64,000 nucleotides of DNA from Desarmillaria ectypa (Eukaryota > Basidiomycota > Agaricomycetes > Agaricales > Physalacriaceae), in contig JAUDYN010000010.1 of assembly GCA_030407005.1 (NCBI GenBank), forward strand, positions 1,364,001 to 1,428,000, read 5' to 3'. Numbering within the stretch: the first letter of the stretch is position 1; each line of letters opens with the position of its first letter. The notes below the pieces were generated by a model. That model saw nothing but the letters and a program-made list of their open reading frames with translations, was not told the origin of the DNA and made no database searches. Below are positions 1-10,419 of this stretch, one piece after another. Position numbers and translations under genes: made by a program.

Positions 1-68
1 TTCAATGGGGTGGTTAGTTCACTGGTTGCCCCTCTTTCTTACAGCGCTAATCTCACGTATATCTTAAG

Positions 69-1328
69 ATGTACAATCATTCCCCGCGATCAAAATTTAC
101 GAAGATGTCCTACCATCTATAGTCGAGGCTTTATGTGATCCACCTATCCCATACCACCGCGGATCTCCGTATGGTGGGCAAGGCTGGAACACTGCAGATC
201 CGACGGTCGGGGACATTCATCAATGGAACATTTGGGGAGGCAAAGAGTTGCCGTACCAGGAGTACAACCGGATGGGTGGGCGGTTCGTCAGCGAATTCGG
301 CATGCCGTCCTTACCGTCCATGCGTACCATCGAGTATTGGATGGATGGCGCACCAGCCCAAGAATGGCACGCACAAAGTGCGTTGATGGCGCAGCATTGT
401 CGCGCAGGAAGCTACGAGAGACGTTTTGCCATTGTGATGAACGAGAACTTCAGAGTGACTGAGGATTTGGAGACATATGCGTTTAGGACGCAGGTTATGC
501 AATCGGAAAGCGTCGGATTTGCGTATCAGTCGTGGAGGAGAGGATGGGGTGGTCGCGGAAAGCAATATACTTCCGGCGTCCTCGTCTGGCAATTAAACGA
601 CTGTTGGCCGGTCACTTCGTGGGCTATCGTTGATTACTTTGTGTGTTATTCTCTCCTTTCGTCTCATTTCCGAGTTGACATCTACGCAGTTGCGGCCCAA
701 GCCAGCTTATTACACTATCAAGCGACATTTGGCTACATTCGCGATTGGCCTCCTGCGCAATGTAACAAAGAACCGTCCCAACGATCGACCACTCCAATTC
801 TATGAATTTGGGACATTCAGATCCACCGGCGCAAAGTTGGATATCTGGGCGTCAAACTCTACCCTGAAGAGACGCCCTGCTACGCTAAAATTACAGTTTG
901 TGGATCTCAAAAGCAATTGGGCCGCAACCGAGGAGCATAAAGTCACTCTCCTTCCTAATCAGACCAGCGAACTAATGTCTATTACTTGCCCTGGACCTCA
1001 TGCGACTGTTGTCATTGGTGCACGGCTCCTAGATGACAGTTCTGGAAAGGTCCTAGCACGCAACGTCGATTGGCCCCAGCCATATAAATACCTGGCTCTT
1101 CCAGACCCAATATTGAAGGTAACAGTGGCGGAAAACAAAGTTGAATTACAGGTCGAAAAGCCCGCAAAGTGCGTGTTTGTGACCACGAGGTCGAAGGTTA
1201 CGTGGAGTGATAATGCTATTGATTTGATGCCGGGAGAGAAGAGGACTGTCGAGGCAAACAGGTTGGTCGACAAGAACGAGTTGCGTATTGCATATCTAGG
1301 GCGCGAGAAGGCTTTTTCTATTCCATAG
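69..1328 (+). CDS. Beta-mannosidase (GH2), 3' part only
   Basis: C-terminal 402 residues of an intracellular-type beta-mannosidase, which removes terminal beta-mannose residues from manno-oligosaccharides and N-glycan remnants. The 5' end lies outside the window. I read two exons, 69-640 and 690-1328, joined across a 49 nt GT..AG intron as DYF|LRPKPAYY. The first visible exon follows an intron whose branch-like ctaat and acceptor end at 68. Family signatures are FPAIKIYE, the aromatic stretch GDIHQWNIWGG, and GRFVSEFGMPS, whose Glu is the expected GH2 nucleophile. YTSGVLVWQLNDCWP follows, then the beta-sandwich tail. The general acid/base (Asn-Glu) would be in the missing upstream part. Reading frames are clean up to the stop. 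No signal peptide can be judged. Family assignment is by motif recognition. Confidence 0.88.
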
Positions 1329-2138
1329 AAACGTCAAAGTAACATAGTAAATTATTGCCTAGGTAGTCCTACAGTAATTTGTTTGCACCTGGTATTTCTG
1401 ATATCCTGTTAGTTGATGGTCGCCGCGAGAAAACACCAGGAGAACGCCGGTGACGGACTGAAATTACTGTATACGATTACTAACGCACATAAGTATGATA
1501 GGTGCCAAATGGTATGCATGTTACAGTATTTTCCCAAGGTCCGGCGTGAGTTGAATACTTAAGTAAAGCCGTCGTATCATTCGACAGCGACAAGCATTAA
1601 CGTAACGGTACTTTTTGAATCGCGCAAAAGCTCATGCTGACGTTTGCTATACAAATTGTGAAGTAGGGTACAAAAAATCCAGCTGACAGAATGGCGTGGT
1701 AACCAAATGCCACCAAATGATCACTACTGGGCCGTCAGACTTTAGTGTGATAGTGTGGGCTCGCGTCCGAGTTTGGGGTCTAATTAACTGGAAGTGGGCG
1801 GGAGTGAAGGATCTTTACATTTCTGCTCCATCCTATTCGGGTAGGAAATAGAGTTGCATATGGAGCTAAAACATCACGGTAGAGATGATCTGCTGGTCCA
1901 ACTTGAATAAGTACTTAGCCGCAATCACATGTGGTGCCAAACGCGGGAAAGAATTAAAGATAAGCTGGAAGATACACTAAGAAGACATGTACTAATTAAT
2001 ATAAATAAGGGTTGAGAAAGGAAGCATCCACGTGGCGGCGTTGAGTGCCAAATTTGGCCGGCGCTTGTAGCAAACAAGGACAACCTCGACGCGTCACGTC
2101 CGACGACAGCTACAACACTGACAGCAACTACGACCACC
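1329..2138. other. Intergenic region upstream of the Rpn9 gene
   Basis: No supportable gene on either strand. The stretch is AT-leaning and must hold the terminator of the beta-mannosidase and the promoter of Rpn9. A TATA-like ataaataagg lies near 2000. The minus-strand open frame at 1925-2299 overlaps Rpn9 exon 1 and looks like a shadow. Confidence 0.5.
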
Positions 2139-3652
2139 ATGGCTGAAATGGCCGTTGATGCTCCTAAGCCTCCTAAGCTCATCCTGGATGATTTTATTAC
2201 TGCTGCGCTATCTGGCACTCCATCCGAGCTGCACCCATTCTTCGAATCGTTTCGAACGCTGCATACACGAAAGTGCGTTTTACGCCCTTGGAACCGCATC
2301 AGTTAACCTTACAACTGCTTATACAGGCTATGGCATCAACTAACACTGAAGCTTTTTCAATTCTTCGACCACCCTGCATCGAAACCGTTTCGAGTCCATG
2401 TGTTCGAGCAGTTCGTACGGGACTTCGAGAGCAAAATCAACCAATTGAAGCTCGTTGAGATGGGTGTGAAAGTGTCGAAGGAGATCGACAGTATGTTCTC
2501 ATTTCCACAGCTCATTTCCGAGCCTTAAGGGCACCTCACTCTTTGCTGTCAGATCCCCAGTCCCACTTGACATTCCTGACCTCGCTGCTCTCTCGAATTG
2601 ACACGGAGAAGGCGAAAGAGGCTCATGTGTTGCTTCTTGCAACAATTGCGCATGCTAAATTGCTGTATGGCGACCTCGAGGGGACGAAGACTGACATGGA
2701 TTCGGCGTGGAAAGTTCTTGACAACCTTGAAGGCGTAGACAATGGTGTCAACGCGGCGTATTACTTGCTGGCTGCTGACTATTACAAAGTGAGTTTAAGA
2801 TGTTGTAGTGTAGTCTTATGGGTGTTGATCTTGTGCGTATAGGCTAAGGCAGAGTATGCGCCATATTACCGGAATTCATTGCTGTACCTTGCATGTGTAG
2901 ACCCTGCAACGGACATGACACCAGAAGAAAGGCTGGTGAGGGCTCACGATTTGGGCATCTCTGCGTTCCTGGGTGACAGCATCTACAACTTCGGCGAACT
3001 CGTGAGTTTGATGCTATTTCGTCATTTTTTCTTGTCTTGTCTTACTCACGTACAATTGAAACAGTTGATACATCCCATACTGGACGCGCTAAATGGCACG
3101 CCTCACGAATGGATCAAGAAATTACTTTTCACATTCAACGAGGGAAGTATAGGTAAATTTGAGGCCCTAGCGCCCCTCTTCCCGCAAGAGGTACGAGTTT
3201 TTCAGCGTTAGATCTCCGATTATCACCTATCGATCTCATTCTCTAGCCCATCTTGCAAGAGAACTTCCCCTTCCTCCGTCAAAAAATCTGCCTCATGGCA
3301 CTGATCGAATCTGTGTTCAAGAGGCATGCTGATAATCGAACGATGAGCTTCCAGACTATCTCAGAAGAGACACGATTGCCCCTAGACGAGGTTGAGCATC
3401 TGGTAATGAAGGCATTAAGGTGAGGCAACCTTGGGTCTTGGTGATCTCTCCCGCTAACATGCTGGGTCCAGCCTGAAGCTCATTCGTGGGTCCCTCGACC
3501 AGGTAGATCAGAAGGCACGTATCACCTGGGTGCAACCTCGTGTTCTCTCCAGGGAACAGATTGATGGTGTTGCCAAACGGTTAGAGGAATGGGTGAACAA
3601 GTTGAGTTCCGTTGAACAACGTATTGCTCCCGAGGTGATGATTGCCTCATGA
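2139..3652 (+). CDS. RPN9: 26S proteasome regulatory subunit Rpn9 (PSMD13), PCI domain
   Basis: Non-ATPase lid subunit of the 19S regulatory particle, a structural PCI protein needed for proteasome assembly. The model has seven exons: 2139-2275, about 2329-2490, 2553-2788, 2843-3001, 3065-3190, 3247-3419 and 3472-3652. The start MAEMAVDAPKPPK sits in a good context (accaccATGG). The N-terminal helical repeats include FFDHPASKPFRVHVFEQF and KAKEAHVLLLATIAHAKL. The C-terminal PCI/winged-helix part contains FPFLRQKICLMALIESVF and LIRGSLDQVDQKARITWVQP, a strong Rpn9 hallmark. The frame is continuous over every junction and no lesion is visible. It lies 486 nt (2.1 to 3.7 kb block) before the telobox gene, in the same orientation. 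Function is by family knowledge. Confidence 0.93.
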
Positions 3653-4183
3653 ATTCATATAATGTTCCAATGTATTGTACCCGTTCTTTATAAGATCTCG
3701 AGTTTACTAGATAAACGCCCTGGGCCGTGCTGCCTGTCATGACAGTTCACGACATCGACAGGCAAGTAGAGCGTCAACCACGTGGAAAAATGTACATTCG
3801 TCGGAAGCGAAATCTTGGGGATCTTTGTGAGCAGGCAGAATCCAATTAAAATATTCCTGAGGTCAACGCGAGAAAAGCATGGGAAGGGATTGTTGGTAGG
3901 TAGGAGAAAATGAGTACTAATTCTTGGGACTTAGTTTCCTATTTCGGTGGCACCCTTTTGAGGAGCCGCCCATGCGCCGTGCGGCATCTTCCCCTCTTAC
4001 CATCTTGACCGTACTCTATCTCATCAATATCTGCCGCGCAGAGGTGCAGCAGCAGCAACGTGTATCAGGTCAGATTTTGACCTGCAGGAGGAATCACGAC
4101 CTCAAGAAGCGAGATTATCTTATATTTCATTGAAGGACGGCACACTTCATCACAGATTTTTTCGTCTCGTCCTTTCGTCTGCC
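3653..4183. other. Intergenic region between Rpn9 and telobox gene
   Basis: No gene supported. It holds the Rpn9 3' region and the leader of the next gene. A short GCAGCAGCAGCAA run lies near 4045. An upstream frame open from 4130 has no ATG in frame before 4184. Confidence 0.45.
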
Positions 4184-7137
4184 ATGTCGAGGCCTGGAGG
4201 GCGGCTTGATCATTCAGCCTCTTTCTCGACGACAACGACAACCACAGTGACGACGATGGAGACGACGGCAACAGCAACAACTGCTGCCACCACTTCTTCA
4301 CTACCTTTGACAGCAGAATTTTCTTTCAAGGCGCCATTCCCAGCTTCATCTACTTCAACCTTTCACGCTTCGCCGCTGAAGCATCGCAGAACCTCATTGG
4401 CGCTTCCGACATCTCCGAAACTCGTGCCAGCATTTAGCTTCCGCGATGATACGGGCCTTGAATCCCATGTCGCTGAGACCTGTCTCGTTCCAGAGAAACG
4501 TGGCAAGCTCAGGAAGATATCGGCAGATGCGGAGAATGACGACTGGCCGCAGGCGACGGAGAAGAAGCTGAGGAAGAAATGGTCGGCCGAGGAAACGCAG
4601 ATGCTTGTTGACGGGTGCAACAAGGTGAGTGTTCCCCCTGTGACCCATTGATGGTGGGCGCTTATGTAGCTTCTAGCATGGTGTTGGGAACTGGAAGGCA
4701 ATTCTGAGTGATCCCGACCTCAAATTTGATAACCGCTCCCCAGTTGACCTTAAGGACCGGTGAGTATTTGTTCGTACGACCTCCGGGGTCTATGTGTCTT
4801 TTGTGGATGACAGACGGTCCAACCTTCCATTCCTGTCGTGATACTCGGGTGCTTCGAAAACAAGATGAACGACGGGTCCTTTATTGCCACAGGACGCGTT
4901 GTGATTGCGTTTTCGCGACCGTGTTTACTGCTGGCAGGCAAGGTCCGGTCGTTCGTCCATGAAAGTCTACTCTACCCTGGAGGAACCTCTTCTATGGCTC
5001 TGTAACTCACGTCGCGTCCAGATTTCGTACCTACTTCCCCGATGCTTACAAACAGCACTATCCCAACGCGCGCACACATCTCTCCAGCAAAGTTCGCTCT
5101 ACTCTCCCCGACGGCTCCTCTCTCTTTGAGAAAACGCGCAGTAAAAAGCGGCGGCCTTTCACGGAGGAGGAGGATCGTGCTCTGAAGGCTGGCTACGAGA
5201 AGCACGGTACGGTCTGGGCGACCATTGTTAAGGACCCACTCTTCCAGGAGCAGGGTCGGCGGTCGACAGACTTAAGGGACCGCTTCCGTAATGCGTTTCC
5301 GGAGCTGTACATGGCAGCTGGCTACAAACCGCGCAATGCGGCAAAGAAGAAAGGCGCAGATGGCACAAAGGTCCTCATTCGAGCTGCGACGGATGACCAG
5401 CTTTCCATGTCGACATCGGGTCCCAGTGCGCACCGGCGAAAGAGGAGGAACACCAGTCAGGGGCTACTTCGGGGGGGGACGAAGAGTGTTCCACAGAGCA
5501 CGGCCCCTTCTGAGGACGAGGCTAGTTCTGGTGGAGAAGAGGATGAACCCGTTGTAAAACCGTTCGGAAACTCTGTTATACCTATCAAGAAGGCTGCTCC
5601 GACCGTTCCTTCGACATACATCCTTCCTGACGATGATGACATGGAGTTGATTCCCTTTGACCCTCTTCCTGATTCATTCACCGCTCTTGCGAACTCGTCG
5701 CAGTCGGAGATTGACTCCCAGTCCCAGGCTTGGTCTTCAGGACTCGATACTCCCGTTCACTCTTCACATCATGCCTGGACAGGATCTCCGACGTCATCCC
5801 ATATGTCTGATTACCTGTTGAGCTCCTCTCATTCTTCGCCCTTCCAACATCGGAGGAATGAAGCGGTAGTGGGTGGCATTGGCATGATTGGCAAAAGTGC
5901 ATGGGGAACCCAGGATTGGTTCTCAGCGAATCCACGTATGGACTCGAGCGCGAGTGGAACGACATCCTCGTCTTATCTTGAGACCAGTTTCTCGCCCTCA
6001 TCGCCTTTCTCTTTCAATCATCTCAACTATGGGGTGGTAGATCGATATGATCTCGTACCCACTTCATTTTCCCAGGATTTCAATTCCGAGGTCGGATCAT
6101 CATCATTTTCTGATGAGATGTACCCACCCCGAAGAGAGTATCATTCGGACTATGCTGGAGATCTCATTTTCAGTACACGAACGCAGTCGCAATCTTCATA
6201 TGATTCCTCTTCACTCTCCTTCGGGCTTGGGCTCTCAGGTATAACCCAGTCGACTGGTATACACCCCATGCAGCTCCATACGCCGGCCCTACCGGGAATA
6301 GATGAGATCGAGCTCACAGGTATATCACTAACTGACCAACCCGACAGTCTTCCAATGGAAGATTCGCTTCTCCCACCTGACGTCGCCATGTCTCCCGAAC
6401 CAAAGGACGAAGACGCCTCCTCGTTCCTCATGGAACAACGATTCAGCCTGGATGATCTCGTCGATCTCTCTCGTGAGCTACACACGACCCCGCCCGGAAC
6501 TCCTCAGACTCGCCCGCGACACCGGTCCACTGTCAACCAGTTTGGAGTCCATGGGCGATCGATATCCGTACCACCGTCCGAGCGCATGACGGTCCATAAT
6601 CACGTCCGAGCACGTCCCACCCAAGTCCACACCAACTCGCAGCCCGAACTACGTTCGTTCTCTCTCTTCGCCACGGACCACCAATTCGCGGGCCCTGCGC
6701 CACCCGCCCCTCCTCCACCCCAGTCGTTTTCCTCCCTGTTCCTCTCTTCCAACTCATCCTCTGTGACTCAGGACATCTCACGAACGGCGAACGACATCTA
6801 TGACCTACCGTTCCTTGACTTGCATTACCATTACAATACTCAAGGATTAGACGCATCTGACAATATGGAGTCGCAGAACCAAAATCAGGCGTTGGATTTA
6901 GCACAGTCGGTGGCTTCGTCGACAGCAAAGAATCAGATCCAGCACCCGACTACCCCGTTGACAGCAAAGAAGGTGCTGAGTAATGAGAACGTTCCACAGG
7001 CTCTTGAAGGACTCCGAAAGAACAAGAATTGTGCGCATCATCGTGGGCAGAGCGCTGTAGTGTGTCCGCAGGATTTGGTGCTGAAGAGCGAAACCAACAA
7101 GCGCAAGCGGTCGAGTTGGGATGGGGCGCATTCTTAG
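4184..7137 (+). CDS. Two-Myb telobox protein (Teb1/Tay1-like telomere-repeat binding factor)
   Basis: Predicted nuclear DNA-binding protein of 879 residues with three exons: 4184-4624, 4677-4759 and 5022-7137 (2640 nt in total). Myb/SANT repeat 1 spans about residues 128-185, from KKWSAEETQMLVDGCNKHG to the recognition helix VDLKDRFRT, which matches the telobox motif (VDLKDKWRT). Repeat 2 spans about 217-273 (RRPFTEEEDRALKAGY, then STDLRDRFRN). Two adjacent telobox-type repeats are the layout of fission-yeast Teb1 and Yarrowia Tay1, which bind TTAGGG-like DNA at telomeres and/or promoters. The remaining ~600 residues are Ser/Pro-rich and look disordered, with no recognisable domain. The second intron is unusually long (262 nt). 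The start at 4184 is the first in-frame ATG. Whether it acts at telomeres or as a transcription factor cannot be told here. Confidence 0.85.
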
Positions 7138-7840
7138 GTTATATTTCATCTTTTCCGAACTTTGATTTGGCATTTTATTATTCGTTTTGTGCATAGTTAT
7201 CATTTCATCATTATCACGGCCGTCTCGTAGCATACATAACTTTTCTTCTTCTTCAATGGATCTCACAAAGCAATGGATAGGAATATTTTACTTGTTTAAA
7301 CTACCACCGGGGCTGCAGCCTATCGCGTTAACACGGTCGATGTTTCGTTGTAATGCTGCGACACGAGGTCTTTGTCATCGTTCAGGAAGGCTAGTGTGTA
7401 GCGCCGCCAGCACGAATCTAACGTCTTTCTGAAACCCCGGCGTTTGGTATTGCTTAAGAGAGGGCTTCCAAAGCCGGGTGCACGAGCCATTACTATTTGA
7501 ATATCGAAGCAAGCTGAAATAGTCGACTTGAACGCTGTTCATTTAATTTATTTAAGCAGAGGTGGTCCAGCGACACAGTCGCTTCCAGCGTGCAGTCTGG
7601 GTTTTTCCAGGAGATTTAAACCAAGCAGGCTGTCTATTTGTATTATACATTCGAAAATCACAATGGTGATGGTAACTGACTGAGTGCCGCTTCGTCCGCC
7701 AAGACAACAGCTCGCACTTCAATGTAAGAGCTCTGATCCGTCTTCATTCAGGTAAGTTCAGCTCCAGTTGAAGTCAGAGAATATTCTTGTCCAGAACAGC
7801 AGGAACATATCCATCTAGATCTGTAACCGATCGTCTTGAA
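7138..7840. other. Intergenic region
   Basis: No gene supported. It contains the 3' region of the telobox gene, then AT-rich sequence running into inverted-repeat arm A. Confidence 0.45.
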
Positions 7841-7846
7841 TGTGTG

Positions 7847-7993
7847 TGAAGGGGGATCATTGCTGTAGGGGAGACATCCGTACGACCTGGCGCGATCGAC
7901 AATGACCGAACAGATGTTGTAGCGGTGAGTGTATCCGGAAATTTCACTAAAAAAAATGTCGGAATAAATTCTACCGTAAAATGAGAACGACAT
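7847..7993 (-). pseudogene. Truncated F-box gene start (arm A copy)
   Basis: Minus-strand fragment starting MSFSFYG and continuing SEISGYTHRYN to ARSYGCLPYSNDPPS. It matches the N-terminus of the intact F-box gene at 25865-27376. Homology stops at about 7847, exactly where the inverted repeat ends, so the F-box body is missing here. It is a duplication remnant and not a functional gene. Confidence 0.7.
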
Positions 7994-8057
7994 ACCCGGG
8001 CATACCGGTGTCCACGTAGTAGCCTGGTCGGAGGATTGGATGTACGGCCGGAACTTC

Positions 8058-8760
8058 CGAAATGCATTTTGATCCTAGTATCCGAGGATTTCCCTTCGAG
8101 GTCCTTGCAGAGATATTTATGCAGACGCTCGATGACCACTATCATGCATCTGACGAAGTGAAGTCGCTCTGACATCCCTGACATCCTCAAGGAAGTATTG
8201 GCTTTGACTGGCGACCAGGAACTAGACATCAGGTATTCCTTGCAGTCGCTTATCATACGCGACAGCCCTGCCTATCGCTGGCAAAAATACTGGGGTGATC
8301 AAAATTCCAGTTTCTGTGATATCTTGCAGTGACTGTACGACATGTGGTTGCCGTCTCTTTCTTGCTCACAGATGCGCTATCTAAACTACGATTTCATGAC
8401 TTCCATTGAAGACCATTTTCTTGCCAAAGCCCCGCTGCTCGAAACGTACATAGCAGGTTTCTACGATCTTTACCTTTGGTAGAAGCACAAACTGCATTGT
8501 ACATACAATTTTTTGCATCAGTCGGAGTTGAATAGTCAGAAATCATCACCTAAACTCCTAAAATACATAGTATGTCCCGCCCTCCAAGAGCTTTTCTTGG
8601 ACCTCTACACTCCGGACTCTTTTTAGCAGGCGCTTTATGAATTTGGTGGTCGTTCTGGTTGTCCTCTGCGCCAGTTTTCTGTGGAAACCAAATATACTGG
8701 ATCCCTAAAATTCCCGAATTCACTGGCGTCCAAAACGGACGGACAGTCATGATTTGTTCC
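8058..8760 (+). pseudogene. F-box-like gene relic (arm A copy)
   Basis: Plus-strand relic of an F-box-type protein. FDPSIRGFPFEVLAEIFMQTL near 8062-8125 resembles the agaricomycete F-box core (PxEVLxEIF). It is followed by ALTGDQELDIRYSLQSL, MRYLNYDFMTSIEDHF and CPALQELFLDLYTPDSF, in the style of the LRR-like tails of these proteins. The frame is broken by several stops. Two of them align with sense codons in arm B: TGA here for CGA there, and TAG for GAG. Another open piece (8754-9035) continues the tail. It is divergent from the minus-strand F-box start at 7993. Confidence 0.65.
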
Positions 8761-9062
8761 CCGGACTAGCGGTATTCAACATGACCATTGATTCCGCTGA
8801 AGAGGGCACTCCGAACATACTCGACCGCCTCATAAATCTCATAAAGACGCGTTGTAACGCTGGCACTTCCTCAGGATTATGGCCCTTGTCGTTAGCTATC
8901 AATGGAGACGACTGGGCAGAGTCAGACATCGAGGATGAAGTCCACGTCCTCCAGCAGTTCAAAGAAGGTGTAGATGTTACTTTGAAAAGGAATGGTTTGT
9001 GCTTCATCTACGTGCATTCTTGCTGGTACCATTAACATTTCTTTAATATAGGCAAGCAACAA

Positions 9063-9830
9063 GTGTAAGGATCCACCAAGGAGGTGTTTTAATAGGAAGC
9101 CAAAGGGCAGTTTTGAAGTGCGTGTCACTAAATCACTGTTATTCAAAGTGTAATGAGCCAGGTCAGTGTCACGTTCCGTGACTCGTCCCCAGTCTCTTCA
9201 ACGATTTTAACGTGTTTTGCGTGGGCCAAACCCGGACTTGAACGGTCCTCAAGAATGTATAGGGTACATTAAAGGGCACTCAGCATTCTTCAACCGTATT
9301 CCTTCACGACGATAAAGAGGGGCGATGCTTATTCGATGCTACAAGTTGATGCATACTCGTCAAGGTCCACTTTCACCAAAAGTTTAATACCATGCAGGAC
9401 CGCCACCATCTATTTGAGCCGCTTTGATAACTAACCAACCCCGTGCCATTAAGCAGAAATCCTCGAAAAATGATAACAATACAGTGCAAGCGTAAGTGTA
9501 ATATATTTACAACGTGCAGCCCCCCCTCTAAACGCAATAATGATAAAAAGAAGACGTTTATCGTCACGAAAATCGAATGGTTTGCAGGTATCACCAAGGA
9601 GTCAAAAAAAAAACCTGCGCATCTGAATCTCCCCCTCCTTCCACCATCGTCGACAAAGTCGACATTCCAATCCAAAATGATGTACGAATATAGACGTGAG
9701 TTATTCACGTATTAAGAAGCCGAATAATAATTCTGTAGGTGGAAGAATAAGTAAAGCGTCGTCGGTATCAGTGGGAAAACTCGCTTCGAATGATGAAGGG
9801 TGAGAGCGAAGCGAACGCTCAAATATGCGA
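9063..9830. other. Intergenic region downstream of the pheromone candidate
   Basis: No conserved protein is recognisable on either strand. Short open frames here (for example 9443-9715 plus and 9373-9708 minus) are lysine/AT-rich and show no family signature. Confidence 0.4.
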
Positions 9831-9962
9831 TCATGAGATGACGCAGCCGCTTGTTGAAGCGGTAGATGAAGCCTCGTTGCGAGGTAGCATGTCTCTGTCG
9901 ACGTCGCCAACCTCTGCCTGGTTGATGATGATGATAGCTGGGCACTCTTCGAAGCAATCCAT
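9831..9962 (-). CDS. Candidate lipopeptide mating-pheromone precursor (CaaX ending CVIS)
   Basis: A 43-codon uninterrupted gene on the minus strand. It begins MDCFEEC, has a run of four isoleucines at 10-13, an acidic middle (EVGDVDRDMLPRNE) and a Ser/Thr/Gly stretch just before the last four residues Cys40-Val41-Ile42-Ser43. Basidiomycete pheromone precursors are about 40-60 residues, often start MD.F, carry a charged processing site 10-16 residues before the end, and finish in a CaaX box (CVIA, CVVA, CVIS) that is farnesylated and carboxymethylated. All of that is met; the processing site could be R28-N29-E30 or nearby. ATG context is good (tcATGG) and a TATAAAA lies about 90 bp upstream. 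It lies between inverted-repeat arm A and Mrd1, about 19 kb from the STE3 receptor. It overlaps a plus-strand open frame (9790-10182) that shows no family feature. The role is inferred from form only. Confidence 0.62.
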   Translation of the reverse strand: MDCFEECPAIIIINQAEVGDVDRDMLPRNEASSTASTSGCVIS

Positions 9963-10047
9963 GATACTGAGGATGAGTTATGCAGAAAGCACGGGTTGCA
10001 AAAGGCAATGGAGTGAAGCTGGAGTAACGGCAGTGAACTCGACCGAC

Positions 10048-10054
10048 TTTTATA
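10048..10054 (-). promoter_or_regulatory. TATA box of the pheromone candidate
   Basis: Minus-strand TATAAAA within ccagTATAAAAgtcgg, about 86-92 bp upstream of the ATG at 9962. Spacing fits a highly expressed short gene. Confidence 0.5.
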
Positions 10055-10059
10055 CTGGT

Positions 10060-10419
10060 CTTGACAGCTGCCTTATTGTACTCGCTGTCTCAGACCAGGC
10101 GGCCAAAGCTTATTGTGTTGTCCCAATCTGCACACATTTAACCCCAACACGTCCCGGGTTAAATCTAGAAATCAAGTATTAACAATAACAAGCGTGGTTT
10201 TTGACTGTTACCTGCCGCCTAATAAATGCCGCCTGGACAAAAGATGGGAATCGGTGCCTAGTCGGTAGCCTTGCCCAAGAAGGCAAGTCATTCTGGCCCC
10301 GCAGATGCGCATTGTTACATGGACGGCAGATCATCATTCCTGATATTCAAAGACAATAAGGACAATGTTAATCCGACAACCGTCCGTGACGCGTGAGGCC
10401 TTGAGGAACTGTCAACGTC
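10060..10419. other. Intergenic region between pheromone candidate and Mrd1
   Basis: Shared upstream region of the minus-strand pheromone candidate and downstream region of Mrd1. No other feature seen. Confidence 0.4.

Larger units (their letters stand above)
7847..9062. repeat. Inverted repeat arm A (partner at 24779-26007)
   Basis: About 1.2 kb that matches the reverse complement of 24779-26007, with scattered mismatches and small indels. Anchors at both ends: gaagggggatcattgctgta (7847 on) pairs with the reverse complement near 25,988-26,007, and the end near 9062 (caagcaacaag) pairs with 24,779 on. It contains the heads of two divergent F-box genes. Arms A and B frame 9063-24778. Confidence 0.85.

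Noticed and set aside
9790..10182. 130-codon plus-strand open frame overlapping the pheromone candidate
   Set aside because: No family feature, no upstream signal; it is the complement of the minus-strand gene and its promoter, including the TATA box.
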